Below are positions 36,912-49,200 of a stretch of 60,000 nucleotides of DNA, piece by piece (positions within the stretch are counted from its first letter, which is position 1; each line of letters opens with the position of its first letter). This DNA is from Nematostella vectensis (taxonomy: Eukaryota > Cnidaria > Anthozoa > Actiniaria > Edwardsiidae). The position numbers and the translations under genes were made by a program. The notes under the pieces are model-generated. The model was given only the letters and a program-made list of their open reading frames with translations, did not search any database and was not told the DNA's origin. The stretch is from NCBI RefSeq assembly GCF_932526225.1, contig NC_064043.1:12400085-12460084 (forward strand), written 5' to 3'.

Positions 36912-39833
36912 TGATGTGTAGTGTCCCATGATATTAAGTGTCCCTAATAGTGCCCCATGATGTGTAGTGTCCCATGATGTGTTGTGTCCCATGATGTGTA
37001 GTGTCCCATGATGTGTAGTGTCCCATGATGTGTTGTGTCCCATGATGTGTAGTGTCCCATGATGTGTAGTGTCCCATGATGTGTTGTGTCCCATGATGTG
37101 TTGTGTCCCATGATGTGTAGTGTCCCATGATGTGTAGTGTCCCATGATGTGTAGTGTCCCATGTGTAGTGTCCCATGATGTGTAGTGTCCCATGATGTGT
37201 TGTGTCCCTAATAGTGTCCCATGATGTGTAGTGTCCCATATGTAGTGTCCCATGTGTAGTGTCCCATGATGTGTAGTGTCCCATGTGTAGTGTCCCATGA
37301 TGTGAAGTGTCCCATGATGTGTAGTGTCCCATGATGTGTAGTGTCCCATGGTATGTAGTGTCCCTAATAGTGTCCCATGATGTGTAGTGCCCCATGATGT
37401 GTAGTGTCCCATGATGTGTAGTGTCCCATGATGTGTAGTGTCCCATGATGTGTAGTGTCCCATAATGTGTAGTGTCCCATGGTATGTAGTGTCCCTAATA
37501 GTGTCCCATGATGTGTAGTGCCCCATGATGTGTAGTGTCCCATGATGTGTAGTGTCCCATGATGTGTAGTGTCCCATGATGTGTAGTGTCCCATGATGTG
37601 TAGTGTCCCATGATGTGTAGTGTCCCATGGTATGTAGTGTCCCTAATAGTGTCCCATGATGTGTAGTGTCCCATGATGTGTAGTGTCCCATGATGTGTAG
37701 TGTCCCATGATGTGTAGTGTCCCATGATGTGTAGTGTCCCATGGTATGTAGTGTCCCTAATAGTGTCCCATGATGTGTAGTGTCCCATGATGTGTAGTGT
37801 CCCATGATGTGTTGTGTCCCTAATAGTGTCCCATGTGTAGTGTCCCATGATGTGTAGTGTCCCATGATTTGTAGTGTCCCATGATGTGTAGTGTCCCATG
37901 ATGTGTAGTGTCCCATGATGTGTAGTGTCCCATGATGTGTAGTGTCCCATGGTATGTAGTGTCCCTAATAGTGTCCCATGATGTGTAGTGTCGCATGATG
38001 TGTAGTGTCCCATGATGTGTAGTGTCCCATGATGTGTAGTGTCCCTAATAGTGTCCCATGATGTGCAGTGTCCCATGATGTGTAGTGTCCCATGATGTGT
38101 AGTGTCCCATGATGTGTAGTGTCCCATGGTATGTAGTGTCCCTAATAGTGTCCCATGATGTGTAGTGTCCCATGATGTGTTGTGTCCCATGATGTGTTGT
38201 GTCCCATGATGTGTAGTGTCCCATGATGTGTAGTGTCCCATGATGTGTTGTGTCCCTAATAGTGTCCCATGTGTAGTGTCCCATGATGTGTAGTGTCCCA
38301 TGATGTGTGGTGTCCCATGATGTGTAGTGTCCCATGATGTGTAGTGTCCCATGGTATGTAGTGTCCCTAATAGTGTTCCATGATGTGTAGTGTCCCATGT
38401 GTAGTGTCCCATGATGTGTAGTGTCCAATGATGTGTAGTGTCCCATGATGTGTAGTGTCCAATGATGTGTAGTGTCCCATGATGTGTAGTGTCCCATGAT
38501 GTGTAGTGTCCCATGATGTGTAGTGTCCCATGATGTGTAGTGTCCCATGATGTGTAGTGTCCCATGATGTGAAGTGTCCCATGATGTGTAGTGTCCCATG
38601 GTATGTAGTGTCCCATGATGTGTAGTGTCCCATGATGTGTAGTGTCCCATGATGTGTTGTGTCCCATGATGTGTAGTGTCCCATGATGTGTTGTGTCCCA
38701 TGATGTGTAGTGTCCCATGATGTGTAGTGTCCCATGATGTGTAGTGTCCCATGATGTGTAGTGTCCCATGATGTGTAGTGTCCCATGATGTGTAGTGTCC
38801 CATGATGTGTTGTGTCCCATGATGTGTAGTGTCCCACAATGTGTAGTGTCCCATGATGTGTTGTGTCCCATGATGTGTAGTGTCCCATGATGTGTAGTGT
38901 CCCATGATGTGTTGTGTCCCTAATAGTGTCCCATGATGTGTTGTGTCCCATGATGTGTAGTGTCCCATGATGTGTAGTGTCCCATGATGTGTAGTGTCCC
39001 ATGATGTGTAGTGTCCCATGATGTGTTGTGTCCCATGATGTGTAGTGTCCCATGATGTGTTGTGTCCCTAATAGTGTCCCATGATGTGTAGTGTCCCATG
39101 ATGTGTTGTGTCCCATGATGTGTAGTGTCCCACAATGTGTAGTGTCCCATGATGTGTTGTGTCCCATGATGTGTAGTGTCCCATGATGTGTAGTGTCCCA
39201 TGATGTGTTGTGTCCCTAATAGTGTCCCATGATGTGTAGTGTCCCATGATGTGTTGTGTCCCATGATGTGTAGTGTCCCACAATGTGTAGTGTCCCATGA
39301 TGTGTTGTGTCCCATGATGTGTTGTGTCCCATGATGTGTAGTGTCCCATGATGTGTAGTGTCCCATGGTGTGTATTGTCCCATGTGTAGTGTCCCATGAT
39401 GTGTAGTGTCCCATGTGTTGTGTCCCATGATGTGTAGTGTCCCATGATGTGTAGTGTCCCATGATGTGTTGTGTCCCATGATGTGTAGTGTCCCATGGTG
39501 TGTATTGTCCCATGTGTAGTGTCCCATGATGTGTAGTGTCCCATGAAGTGTTGTGTCCCATGATGTGTAGTGTCCCATGATGTGTAGTGTCCCATGATGT
39601 GTAGTGTCGCAGGATATGTAGTGTCCCATGATGTGTAGTGTCCCATGGTGTGTAGTGTCCCATAATGTGTAGTGTCCCATATAAAGTGTCCCATAATGTG
39701 TAGTGTCGCATGATGTGTAGTGTCCCATGTGTAGTGTCCCATGATGTGTAGTGTCGCATAATGTGTAGTGTCCCATGATGTGTAGTGTAGCGTAATGTGT
39801 AATGTCCCATAATGTGTAGTGTCGCATGATGAG
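36912..39833. repeat. 17-bp satellite block 2
   Basis: About 170 units, more homogeneous than block 1. A GTCCCTAATAGTGTCCC variant recurs at intervals of roughly 100-150 bp and marks higher-order units. Near its right end the variant pattern (ATATAAAGTGTCCC, GTAGCGTAATG) matches the right end of block 1. Confidence 0.97.
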
Positions 39834-40459
39834 TGGTAATTTTCTAAAGTTTTAACTTGCTGACTTCTGTGGTACTGAAGTTTTCCTACCGTACCTGTGC
39901 TGAAGTTTCCGTACCGCTACTACGTGTTTAGCCAAATTCCATCCATCATATTATATATAGCAAAAAATATTATAACATTTGAATTGTACAAAAGATATAG
40001 AAAGTTTGTTATCGTTTCCAGAAAAAACGGCCATGTTATCATGCTTATTGAATTATTGTAAATATGTCTCGCTGTGAATTTGCATATTAATAAAAATACA
40101 ATTAAAAGTACTAGTGTTTCTTGCATTAAAGTTGCACCCGTAGTAAAACAAGCCCTCGGTAACACGAACCCTAGGTAATTTAATGCCTCGATAATAGAAA
40201 CGCTCAGAAATACGATGCCTCAGTAAGTCGAGTTTCTTGGTAACCCGAGTCTCGTCCTGAAATGATCAAAAATACTTTTCCCTTTGAATTGCCTTAAACA
40301 CATTTACCTCGATTTTCAAATCTTATAACTTCAACTTATTTGTTAAATTTTACCCTCTATACTCGAAACCTTTTCTGAGGAGTCAAAATAAATCCTTTTC
40401 ACATTTCATAAAAGTAGCACAAATCAAATGATCTTCTTACAAAAAATCAAGTCTAGTCA
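39834..40459. repeat. Segmental duplication, copy 2
   Basis: Copy of 36286-36911 with only a handful of substitutions. It ends in GTAGCACAAATCAAATGATC and a short AT stretch before the satellite resumes; a diverged third edge (GTAGCACAAATCAAATGGTC) follows block 3 at about 42232. Confidence 0.95.
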
Positions 40460-42232
40460 TGATGTGTAGTGTCCCATGATATTTAGTGTCCCTAATAGTG
40501 CCCCATGATGTGTAGTGTCCCATGATGTGTTGTGTCCCATGATGTGTAGTGTCCCATGATGTGTAGTGTCCCATGATGTGTAGTGTCCCATGATGTGTTG
40601 TGTCCCATGATGTGTAGTGTCCCATGATGTGTAGTGTCCCATGATGTGTTGTGTCCCATGATGTGTTGTGTCCCATGATGTGTAGTGTCCCATGATGTGT
40701 AGTGTCCCATGATGTGTAGTGTCCCATGTGTAGTGTCCCATGATGTGTAGTGTCCCATGATGTGTTGTGTCCCTAATAGTGTCCCATGATGTGTAGTGTC
40801 CCATGATATGTAGTGTCCCATGTGTAGTGTCCCATGATGTGTAGTGTCCCATGTGTAGTGTCCCATGATGTGTAGTGTCCCATGATGTGTAGTGTCCCAT
40901 GATGTGTAGTGTCCCATGGTATGTAGTGTCCCTAATAGTGTCCCATGATGTGTAGTGCCCCATGATTTGTAGTGTCCCATGATGTGTAGTGTCCCATGAT
41001 GTGTAGTGTCCCATGATGTGTAGTGTCCCATGATGTGTAGTGTCCCATGATGTGTAGTGTCCCATGGTATGTAGTGTCCCTAATAGTGTCCCATGATGTG
41101 TAGTGTCCCATGATGTGTTGTGTCCCATGATGTGTAGTGTCCCATGATGTGTAGTGCCCCATGATGTGTAGTGTCCCATGATGTGTAGTGTCCCATGATG
41201 TGTAGTGTCCCATGATGTGTAGTGTCCCATGATGTGTAGTGTCCCAATGTGTAGTGTCCCATGATGTGTAGTGTCCAATGATGTGTAGTGTCCCATGATG
41301 TGTAGTGTCCCATGATGTGTAGTGTCCCATAATGTGTAGTGTCCCATGATTTGTAGTGTCCCATGATATATTGTGTCGCATAATGTGTAGTGTCCCATGA
41401 TGTGTAGTGTCCAATGTGTCATGTTCCATGATGTGTAGTGTCCAATGATGTGTGGTGTCCCATGATGTGTAGTGTCCCATTCTGTGTAGTGTCCCATAAT
41501 TAGTAGTGTCCCATGATGTGTAATGTCGCATGTGTAGTGTCCCATGATATATTGTGTCCAATGATGTGGAATGTCCCATAATGTGTAGTGTCCCATGTGT
41601 AGTGCCCCATGTGTAGTGTCGCCTGATGTGTAGTGTCCCATTATGTGTAGTTTCGCATAATGTGTAGTGTCGCATGATGTAGTTTCCCATAATGTGTAGT
41701 GTCCCAGGATGTATAGTGTCTCATGATGTTTTATGTCCCAATGTGTAGTGTCGCATGATGTGTAGTGTCCCATGATGTGTAGTGTCGCATGTGTAGTGTC
41801 GCATGATGTGTAGTGTCGCATGATGTGTAGTGTCCCATGATGTGTAGTGTCGCATGATGTGTAGTGTCGCATGATGTGTAGTGTCGCATGATGTGTATTA
41901 TCGCATATGTAGTGTCCCATGATGTGTAGTGTCGCATGTGTAGTGTCGCATGATGTGTAGTGTCGCATGATGTGTAGTGTCGCATGATGTGTAGTGTCGC
42001 ATGTGTAGTGTCTCATTATGTGTAGTGTCGCATGATGTGTAGTGTCGCATGATGTGTAGTGTCCCATGATGTGTAGTGTCGCATTATGTGTAGTGTCGCA
42101 TGATGTGTAGTGTCGCATGATGTGTAGTCCCATGATGTGTAGTGTCCCATAATGTGTAATGTTCCATGATGTGTAGTGTCCCATAATGTGTAATGTCCCA
42201 TGATGTGTAGTGTCGCATGATGTGTAGTGAAT
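40460..42232. repeat. 17-bp satellite block 3
   Basis: About 105 units. The left part is homogeneous like block 2. The right part (from about 41350) becomes diverse (GTCGCATG, GTTTCC, TGTATTATC), as expected for the older edge of an expanding array. Confidence 0.96.
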
Positions 42233-43117
42233 GTAGCACAAATCAAATGGTCTTCTCACAAAAAAACAAGTCATCAGAAAAAGAAATAGGAAAACAAAAC
42301 ATATCCAAACCCATTACTACATCGTCGTTTAGTCGGCCGTATTTCTGGTCTCTTGGGCTGGAGTTATTGGGATACAAATATAAATATGGCAAACTCTTTT
42401 GAGCGACAATTAACACATACCCTTCTTTACCGCCCAAGACTGGCCAAGTATCGTGTATCCAAAGACAAGTCTATTAGACGTAGTTTTACATATAAAAACT
42501 CATAATTAAACATCAACAAAAACATTGATGACTTATCAACTCGCATCGATTCTGAAAAGAGTTTTATTTGTAAAACTTGAGAAAAAATTGGATATCTTAA
42601 ATATAATTGCCTATTATTTCTTTTAAGCAGTATTTTAAACTAAGCTAATTCATACTTTTCATATATCAATTAAATAATTACTCTTTTAATCATTCCCTCA
42701 ACGTTCAAATATATTATTTTTTGGTCCTGATAATTAACTAAGTGTCCGTGGTCCTATTGTTTAAGCAGTTGAGTGCTCGCTGTATACCAACTAGATGTTT
42801 TTTCAATGAAATACATAACAAGCAAAAACATTGACTAGAGGGTCGATGTGCACTAATAATTTAAGTTATAAAAACCTTTACAAATGCTATAATATAAAAT
42901 AACAGTAAGAAAATAGAGTTCTACCTAGTCGATTTACCAGGGGAAACCCTTTAATAATATAAGTTAATAAACAAGAAACTCTTTTATTAAATGCTTATTA
43001 TTCTAAATGAGGCCAAACCGTTAAAGGCTAATGACAGCTAATGTTTTCCTTTATATAATTCTGACTGATAATTTTGATCTTTAGTCATCTCCCTGCTTTA
43101 AGACTGTTCCCTGTACA
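42233..43117. other. AT-rich 3' flank of the MBOAT gene
   Basis: No coding signal recognised. TTTATT at 42983-42988 is a possible minus-strand polyadenylation signal, about 250 nt after the MBOAT stop. Confidence 0.4.
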
Positions 43118-43230
43118 TATGTCAATGACAATGTTCGCGTCCTGATTGCCTGCTTTAACGTGTGGACAGGAGGGTTTCCCTCGCAACACCTTTAGCGCTA
43201 GAAGGCTTGCAATGTAACCGAAGAGGTATA
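43118..43230 (-). pseudogene. Duplicated terminal exon of the MBOAT gene
   Basis: Read on the minus strand this gives YLFGYIASLLALKVLRGKPS, clearly a copy of the real last exon (SLYFFGHIGSLLALLVLRGK), and it stays open to a TGA about 50 codons on. The nucleotide similarity continues through TAGCGCTAGAAGGCTT. No acceptor in the right phase is visible immediately upstream, so it is either a relic or an alternative terminal exon that needs a non-obvious acceptor. Confidence 0.75.
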
Positions 43231-43237
43231 GCATCTT

Positions 43238-46200
43238 TTAGCTTCCCTCGCGCGGATTGAGGTTTTTCACTGCGCATGTCATTGACGTCAAAATTCCGTT
43301 TCTGTTCGCGTCTTGATTGGTTGGTTTGGGTTGTGGCCGTGAGGGTTTTCCCCGGAGTACCAGTAGCGCTAGAAGGCTTCCAATGTGACCGAAGAAATAA
43401 AGGGACCTTGAAGAAGAAGGGTAAGAGGGAAGGTTAGTATGAAGTAATAAGGTCCTCGTATCAATCACAAATACAATAACACATTGCCCATAATTACAAG
43501 TTATAGCATGGCAAGAGGGGACTTCAATTAATCATCCCTCGGTTGCGGGGAAATTTAATCACTAAATTCCCCGAGATGCCACGGTATCTATTTGTTTCGC
43601 TGGTGGAAACTAGAAGACATGCATCTTGGTTCTAAACTTCTCTCATGCACTGATGTACAGGGAAATTTAGAAGACAAAAGATTTTATTGTCTTTTTCTAA
43701 ATTTCCCGCATGAATAACGCATAAGGAAAATTTAGAACCATCAATTATTTTCGAGGATATTTCGCTTGTAATCGTCCTTCAAAAAACAAAAGAATCCAAA
43801 CTGATCATGGTATTAATGTAATAAACAGCTTAACATTAATGCATAAAAAAAACAAGCGCCCTATGTATGTAATACCAAACACGAATGTGATAAAAGTCGC
43901 TTGTAAAAGGAGAACATGGAAAATGATAGGCTATATGCTTAGACAATATCTAGAAAGTCTTTGTTATGAAGCCATGACCTGAGTAACCGAGGGAAAAAGA
44001 AAGAGAGGAAGACCTAAACTTGGAGAAGGACCGTGAAAGGGACGAGGGGGGGGGGGGGGGGGGGACGAGGCGGGGTGGAGGACATGGAAGGAGGTGCGGG
44101 TAAAAGCGGCTGACAGAAAGAAGAGGAAGACTGCTAAGAAGGCCCTATGTGCCGCCAGGAACGAGGAGGACAGGTAACTGGTAAAACAGAACCTCGAACT
44201 GCTATTAAACTCGACTGTTTCTTTTTTCACTTGTATTGTCCTAGTATGCAAGTTTGGTCACAACAGATGATAGATACCTCAAATGATCTATTGATATTGC
44301 GTTTGTTTCCAAGACAACCCGATATTTAAAGATTTATTTACCTCCAAAATCGCAGGCCTTTCCATGGATCTAACAACACAAACGGTACCGTCGCATACGT
44401 CACGAATACCATGGTTACAACACACGTAATGACGTCGTAGAAACGTGATGTCATTTTTGATCCCTGGAAATGCTCTCGAAGAGTTCGACGCGCCTAGAAG
44501 AAAAGACGTAAACTGTAAGGATTGTGAAACGTACTTCCTTTTTCAGTTAAACACAAATTTTGTTAAAAAGTGCTGATGTTACTCTTTCAAAGGGTTTTTG
44601 TCAAATCCCTTCTTCCTCTAGGATGCCAAGGATCTCATGGGGGCCGCATTCACAGCAAGACCGAGTAGCCATACAGCTTATCTTACCACTCGTGCCGCCT
44701 CCACTAAGATTTGACAGGTAATGAAAGTGAGGTAGTAGCCGCCGTAAAAGCCGTGCCAGAAAGCGGACAAAAGGAACGTTGCCAGAGTCCGATGAGATGT
44801 CACGCGGTCGTATACAATCCTAAAATATAATGGAAGAATTCATATCAGTCAATTTTGTTTTAAAAACTGTCGTTTTTCTAGCTCGCTCGGTCATTTCCTT
44901 ATTAGGCACTACATACCATATTTGGGAGTCCCGCTTCAATCAATTTTTTGCTTTTTTATCGCTCTGGAACTTTGTTAGTCGAAAATTTCCACGTAAACTT
45001 GCAGGAATTCGTGTTTACTACGATTTTGATGGCAGACATCTAGGAAATGGAGCCTAGTCCCTATCGTCTTAGAATATCACAGGTCTCCCGCGCGCTCGCC
45101 CCAGGCTCTTTTAGACCATTTAGAATAATGCAGACACGGTTCCAAAGGCGGGTCTGGTCCCTACCCTGCTCACGTGACAAGATGAGTCAACTACGGTTGA
45201 CCCCTTCAGATCTAGTGACCTTTTATTACCAGAGCTAAGGATGCAATTACTACTCTGGACCGTGGACCCCAAACTGCGTTTTTCTATAGACACGCCCCTA
45301 CCGTAGCGAGTGATACCCATGCCATGTATTAAAAAGAGTTACGGAGAAGTTTAGTTAATTTAAAGACTACAATTGTTGATTATATCATTCATGTTGATTT
45401 TTAAAGTTTTTATTTGTAAGCCGCTGTACTAATATTTTGAATGTATGGAAATAAAAATCTTGTCTAATACTGAGGCTACATGGTGACACGAAACACTATT
45501 CTGATTTTTGTATTACGATGCAGCGAATCGAAAAGGGATCAATTTCCCCCGGGCAGTTTGTTGGGCGAGCCCGTACTTATTCAGAGATTGATGGTTTAAA
45601 AAGACTTTTAGCTTGCGCTCACGGATTTGTTTTTACAAGTAAATATATTACGATGCGAATAAAATAACTTCCACTTCCGTTTTAATTGGCGGGAATAAAA
45701 GTGTTTAAAGTAGTCTCGACTCGAGTAACGATATCACATTTTCCTAATGTCCCAAGCTTTCTTTTGTAAAATATATCGAGGACTAGTGTTGGTAATTTTG
45801 TGAATTCGAAGAACGTCTGAAATTCAAAACGACTTGGAGATACTTTACCGTCATCAAATTCTGGTTTGACTCTAGGAAAATGTGCATATCTAGAGCACTA
45901 AACAGGGCCTTATTCAATAAATCGTTTTTCAGGGCCTTATTCAATAAATCGTTTTTCAGGGCCTTATTCAATAAATCGTTTTTCAGGGCCTTATTCAATA
46001 AATCGTTTTTCAGGGCCTTATTCAATAAATCGTTTTTCAGGGCCTTACTCAATAAATCGTTTTTCATAGAATAGGTCTAGATATGTATGCATGTGGCCAC
46101 ACCTCGTAGATTATTCCATTGCTCTGTATTTAATTAAAATACTAGCGAAATTCATAATGAAAAGGACGAAAAGAATGGGTATCCTATGGCGAAATTGCGG

Positions 46201-49200
46201 AGGAGGGAGACTAAGGAGAAGTAGAGAGGGAATGGGGCGCTTCCGGTTTGTCACTTCCCTTTTTTTTGCCACAGGAAACCCAATTTTTTTTCTTTTTCTG
46301 CTCTTTGAGATGCCTATGGAGAAGGCTACGAACTTCGATGCGCAATCACCATTTTCTCCTTTTTTTCTAACTTCGCCTGCATACCGTGTGATTTATACGG
46401 GTTATGCACTGTCTAGCTTGCGCGATGCAGCAGCGTATAGCTCGCGCTAGACGTAAAAAGGCTCATGGGAATTAATTGATCGATTATTCCTAACAGCCTC
46501 TGGTGGTATTTTACAATAACTTCACTTAAGAAACTACTCGGGTTCGTTTTTTGGGGTGTGTTAATAATGTTATTTCTAAATGAAATCGTGTAATTTTGGT
46601 GAGAGCTCGAGGATGATTACATATTGTTTGACGTCATAATCAGCATTTCCCCAAACTGATCAAAACGTTCATGAAGCGAAACAGAACACAAGTATTCATG
46701 GAGCGTACCAAGTTTTCAAAATGATAGAGTTTTTTAAGGACCACCCCGTCCTCACCGGGCTAGCAGTCTGCACAGCAGGAGCCGCAGCGTTCTACTATTG
46801 CAGAAGTAAATCGAGTGTCGGGGTACGTAGCGTCGTTTTATGAGATAGGCGGGCGGTGGCGTGTTGGTGTCAGTGTACAAGTGGTGTTTCTTTAACACTT
46901 TTATTTCCTTCTGGTAATTATTTGTTCTGTTGTAATTTTCTATAGTGATGATCAAGGAGAAGAGAACAAAGTAGAATTAGACTAGTGCTTGTCCATCTAT
47001 TGCGTCGACAGAATGCCAAGAGAGTGGTCACCACCAAAGTCAATGTCCAGCCGTCCTCACACGTAAAGCCGATGGTGATTGCGTCCTCTACAGGACTCCA
47101 GGAATTCCGCCTGTTTAATCTGCGTGCATCATGCGACACATAAAGCCTCGATAGCCTTGTGGCTTGTCATCGCGCCAGGGTCGTCAAGTCAAACTCCATC
47201 CCTTACTTGCCGAGTCATTGACTAAGCTGATGAGACCCCTCAGCTTAGTGCTTGGGCAAATGGAACCTTTGTCGTCGTCAGTTAATCGACTTGTATTGGT
47301 TACCATAAATGGTAGATACGAAATTCGTTAAATGATTGCGTATCTGCCATTAATGCTAACCAACACAGGTTCCAACAAATGGTAACCGTCCAGGTTCATC
47401 TGATGGATGACAGCGCACCAGGACCAGACCACATGTCAGCGCTTCTTTCTTCCGTCAGCCAGGTGTCGCTTGATGAGCATAAGTGGATGGTGGCAGAGAT
47501 GTCACGGGTTTCACGGATACAACAGTCCGAAGAATCCCAAGACAAGGAGACGAAACAAGACCAAGCTTGCATCATGATGACTGAAGAAATGACAGACACG
47601 TTACCCGAGGGAAACGCAGACGTTGTTACTACTCTGGCCACAGACTTTGCAGTTGACACGGGTTTACCGGATACACCAGTTCTTGATCCAGTTTCTGATT
47701 CGAAGTCAGCTTCGCTGGGAGAGGAAAGTCAAAAGCGAACATACTAAGCTAAGGCAAAATGAATGTTTTGTAGAAGAGTCTCGGTGCGTAATGTCAGAGT
47801 CGTTACACGAAGATAGCGCTGACTGTGTTACTACTCCGGCAACAGATCTTGCAGGAGTTTCAGTGCCTGAGTCTGAGACAGCTTACCTTGAAGAAGAAGG
47901 TAAAGGTGAAGTGACTGAAAAATATTAATATTGTACATAAGATTTAAGTGGCTATAGATTATTACCGACGTTCATTAATGTGGAACAAACACACATAGTC
48001 CACAGGCCCGCTGATGGAGCCAAGTTAATGGTGAATGTGAATCCAAGATAATTGGAGGTCGGGAATGTACTTCCATTTTATCAGTTTAATGTGTCATTAA
48101 AATATGCTCCATCGATAACAGAGTTACAGAAGGACAAAGAAATTCTATCTAACCAGTATGTCAAAAAGTGTAGAAAGAACCACAGCTGGAGATTGGAGGC
48201 GAAGATGTTCGGGTATCAAAGAATGACAACCATGCTAACCTAGAAACTGATGCAGGTGTTTTGCATACACCAAATGAAGGCATTGATCCGGAGCTCCCCT
48301 CTGAATACACACCTACGACGACTACGGCGACTACTGATAGCAAAGGAGACCAGGAGTTCCTTCATAAATGCACCCAAGCACAAGCACAGACGAAGAAGGC
48401 GAAGCGCAGAAACCGAAGACCGAAAACATCTCAACGCAGATCACGGAAAGACAAAAAGGAGTGACCGAGGAAAGAAATCTATGCAGAATTATCGGTAATA
48501 GGAACAGAATCCATCCTTATTAACTTCAATAATAGAGAAGCGATGGTCGAACAAGACGTCGTATCGCCTAAGCACTACACCGTGACAGAGTTATCAGACG
48601 CGAGACCTGATGAAATCGGTCGTCAGGCTGTAGAGATGACTCTTTATCGCCCACAGCTTCTGAGCTTTCCGCATTTATCGCGGGTGTACAAGAAGGAAAG
48701 GTCAAGGGAACACAGCTCAAAGTGCGGATAAAGCAAAACAAGTCGAATAAGACCGTAGTCAAACGATGACGCGCGTGTGACCAAACAGCACAGCGATGAC
48801 GTACTGATCATCGGTATTCACAAAGACACTGCAACGCCATTTACTAAGTGCAAGTGGTCAGAGTAAGAACGAAGCAGCAAAAAGTAAGTCATGTTTTACA
48901 CATGGTTAGTTAAGTTATTTAACGAGAAGGTAAACTCTACGCGAACTACATCGTTCAACTGTAGGATCTACCAAAAAAGGGAAACACCGAAACAATCATG
49001 CAGATGATTACCCCAGAAAGGGCCACGCCCGTGGGTTAATGGGTAGACCTTCCACGCCTTCCACCACCAAGAGGAGGTTATACGCCACAGCAACCCAAAA
49101 GGGAAACAGCACAGGGAGAGAAAACCACAAAGAATAACACTAGAAGAATGGTAATGAGTAGAAAGGCGCAAAATCGAAGAATAGGTAAGATGCTAAGCAA

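Noticed and set aside
35010-42274. Many long minus-strand open frames (up to about 600 codons) rich in [12 protein letters not shown]-type repeats
   Set aside because: They are translations of the 17-bp satellite, which is stop-free in every antisense frame. Parallel frames overlap fully and there is no non-repeat domain.
42243-42437. Minus-strand frame with SLPYLYLYPNNSSP considered as the last MBOAT exon
   Set aside because: The exon at 43406-43238 fits the family end, the phase and a proper acceptor much better.
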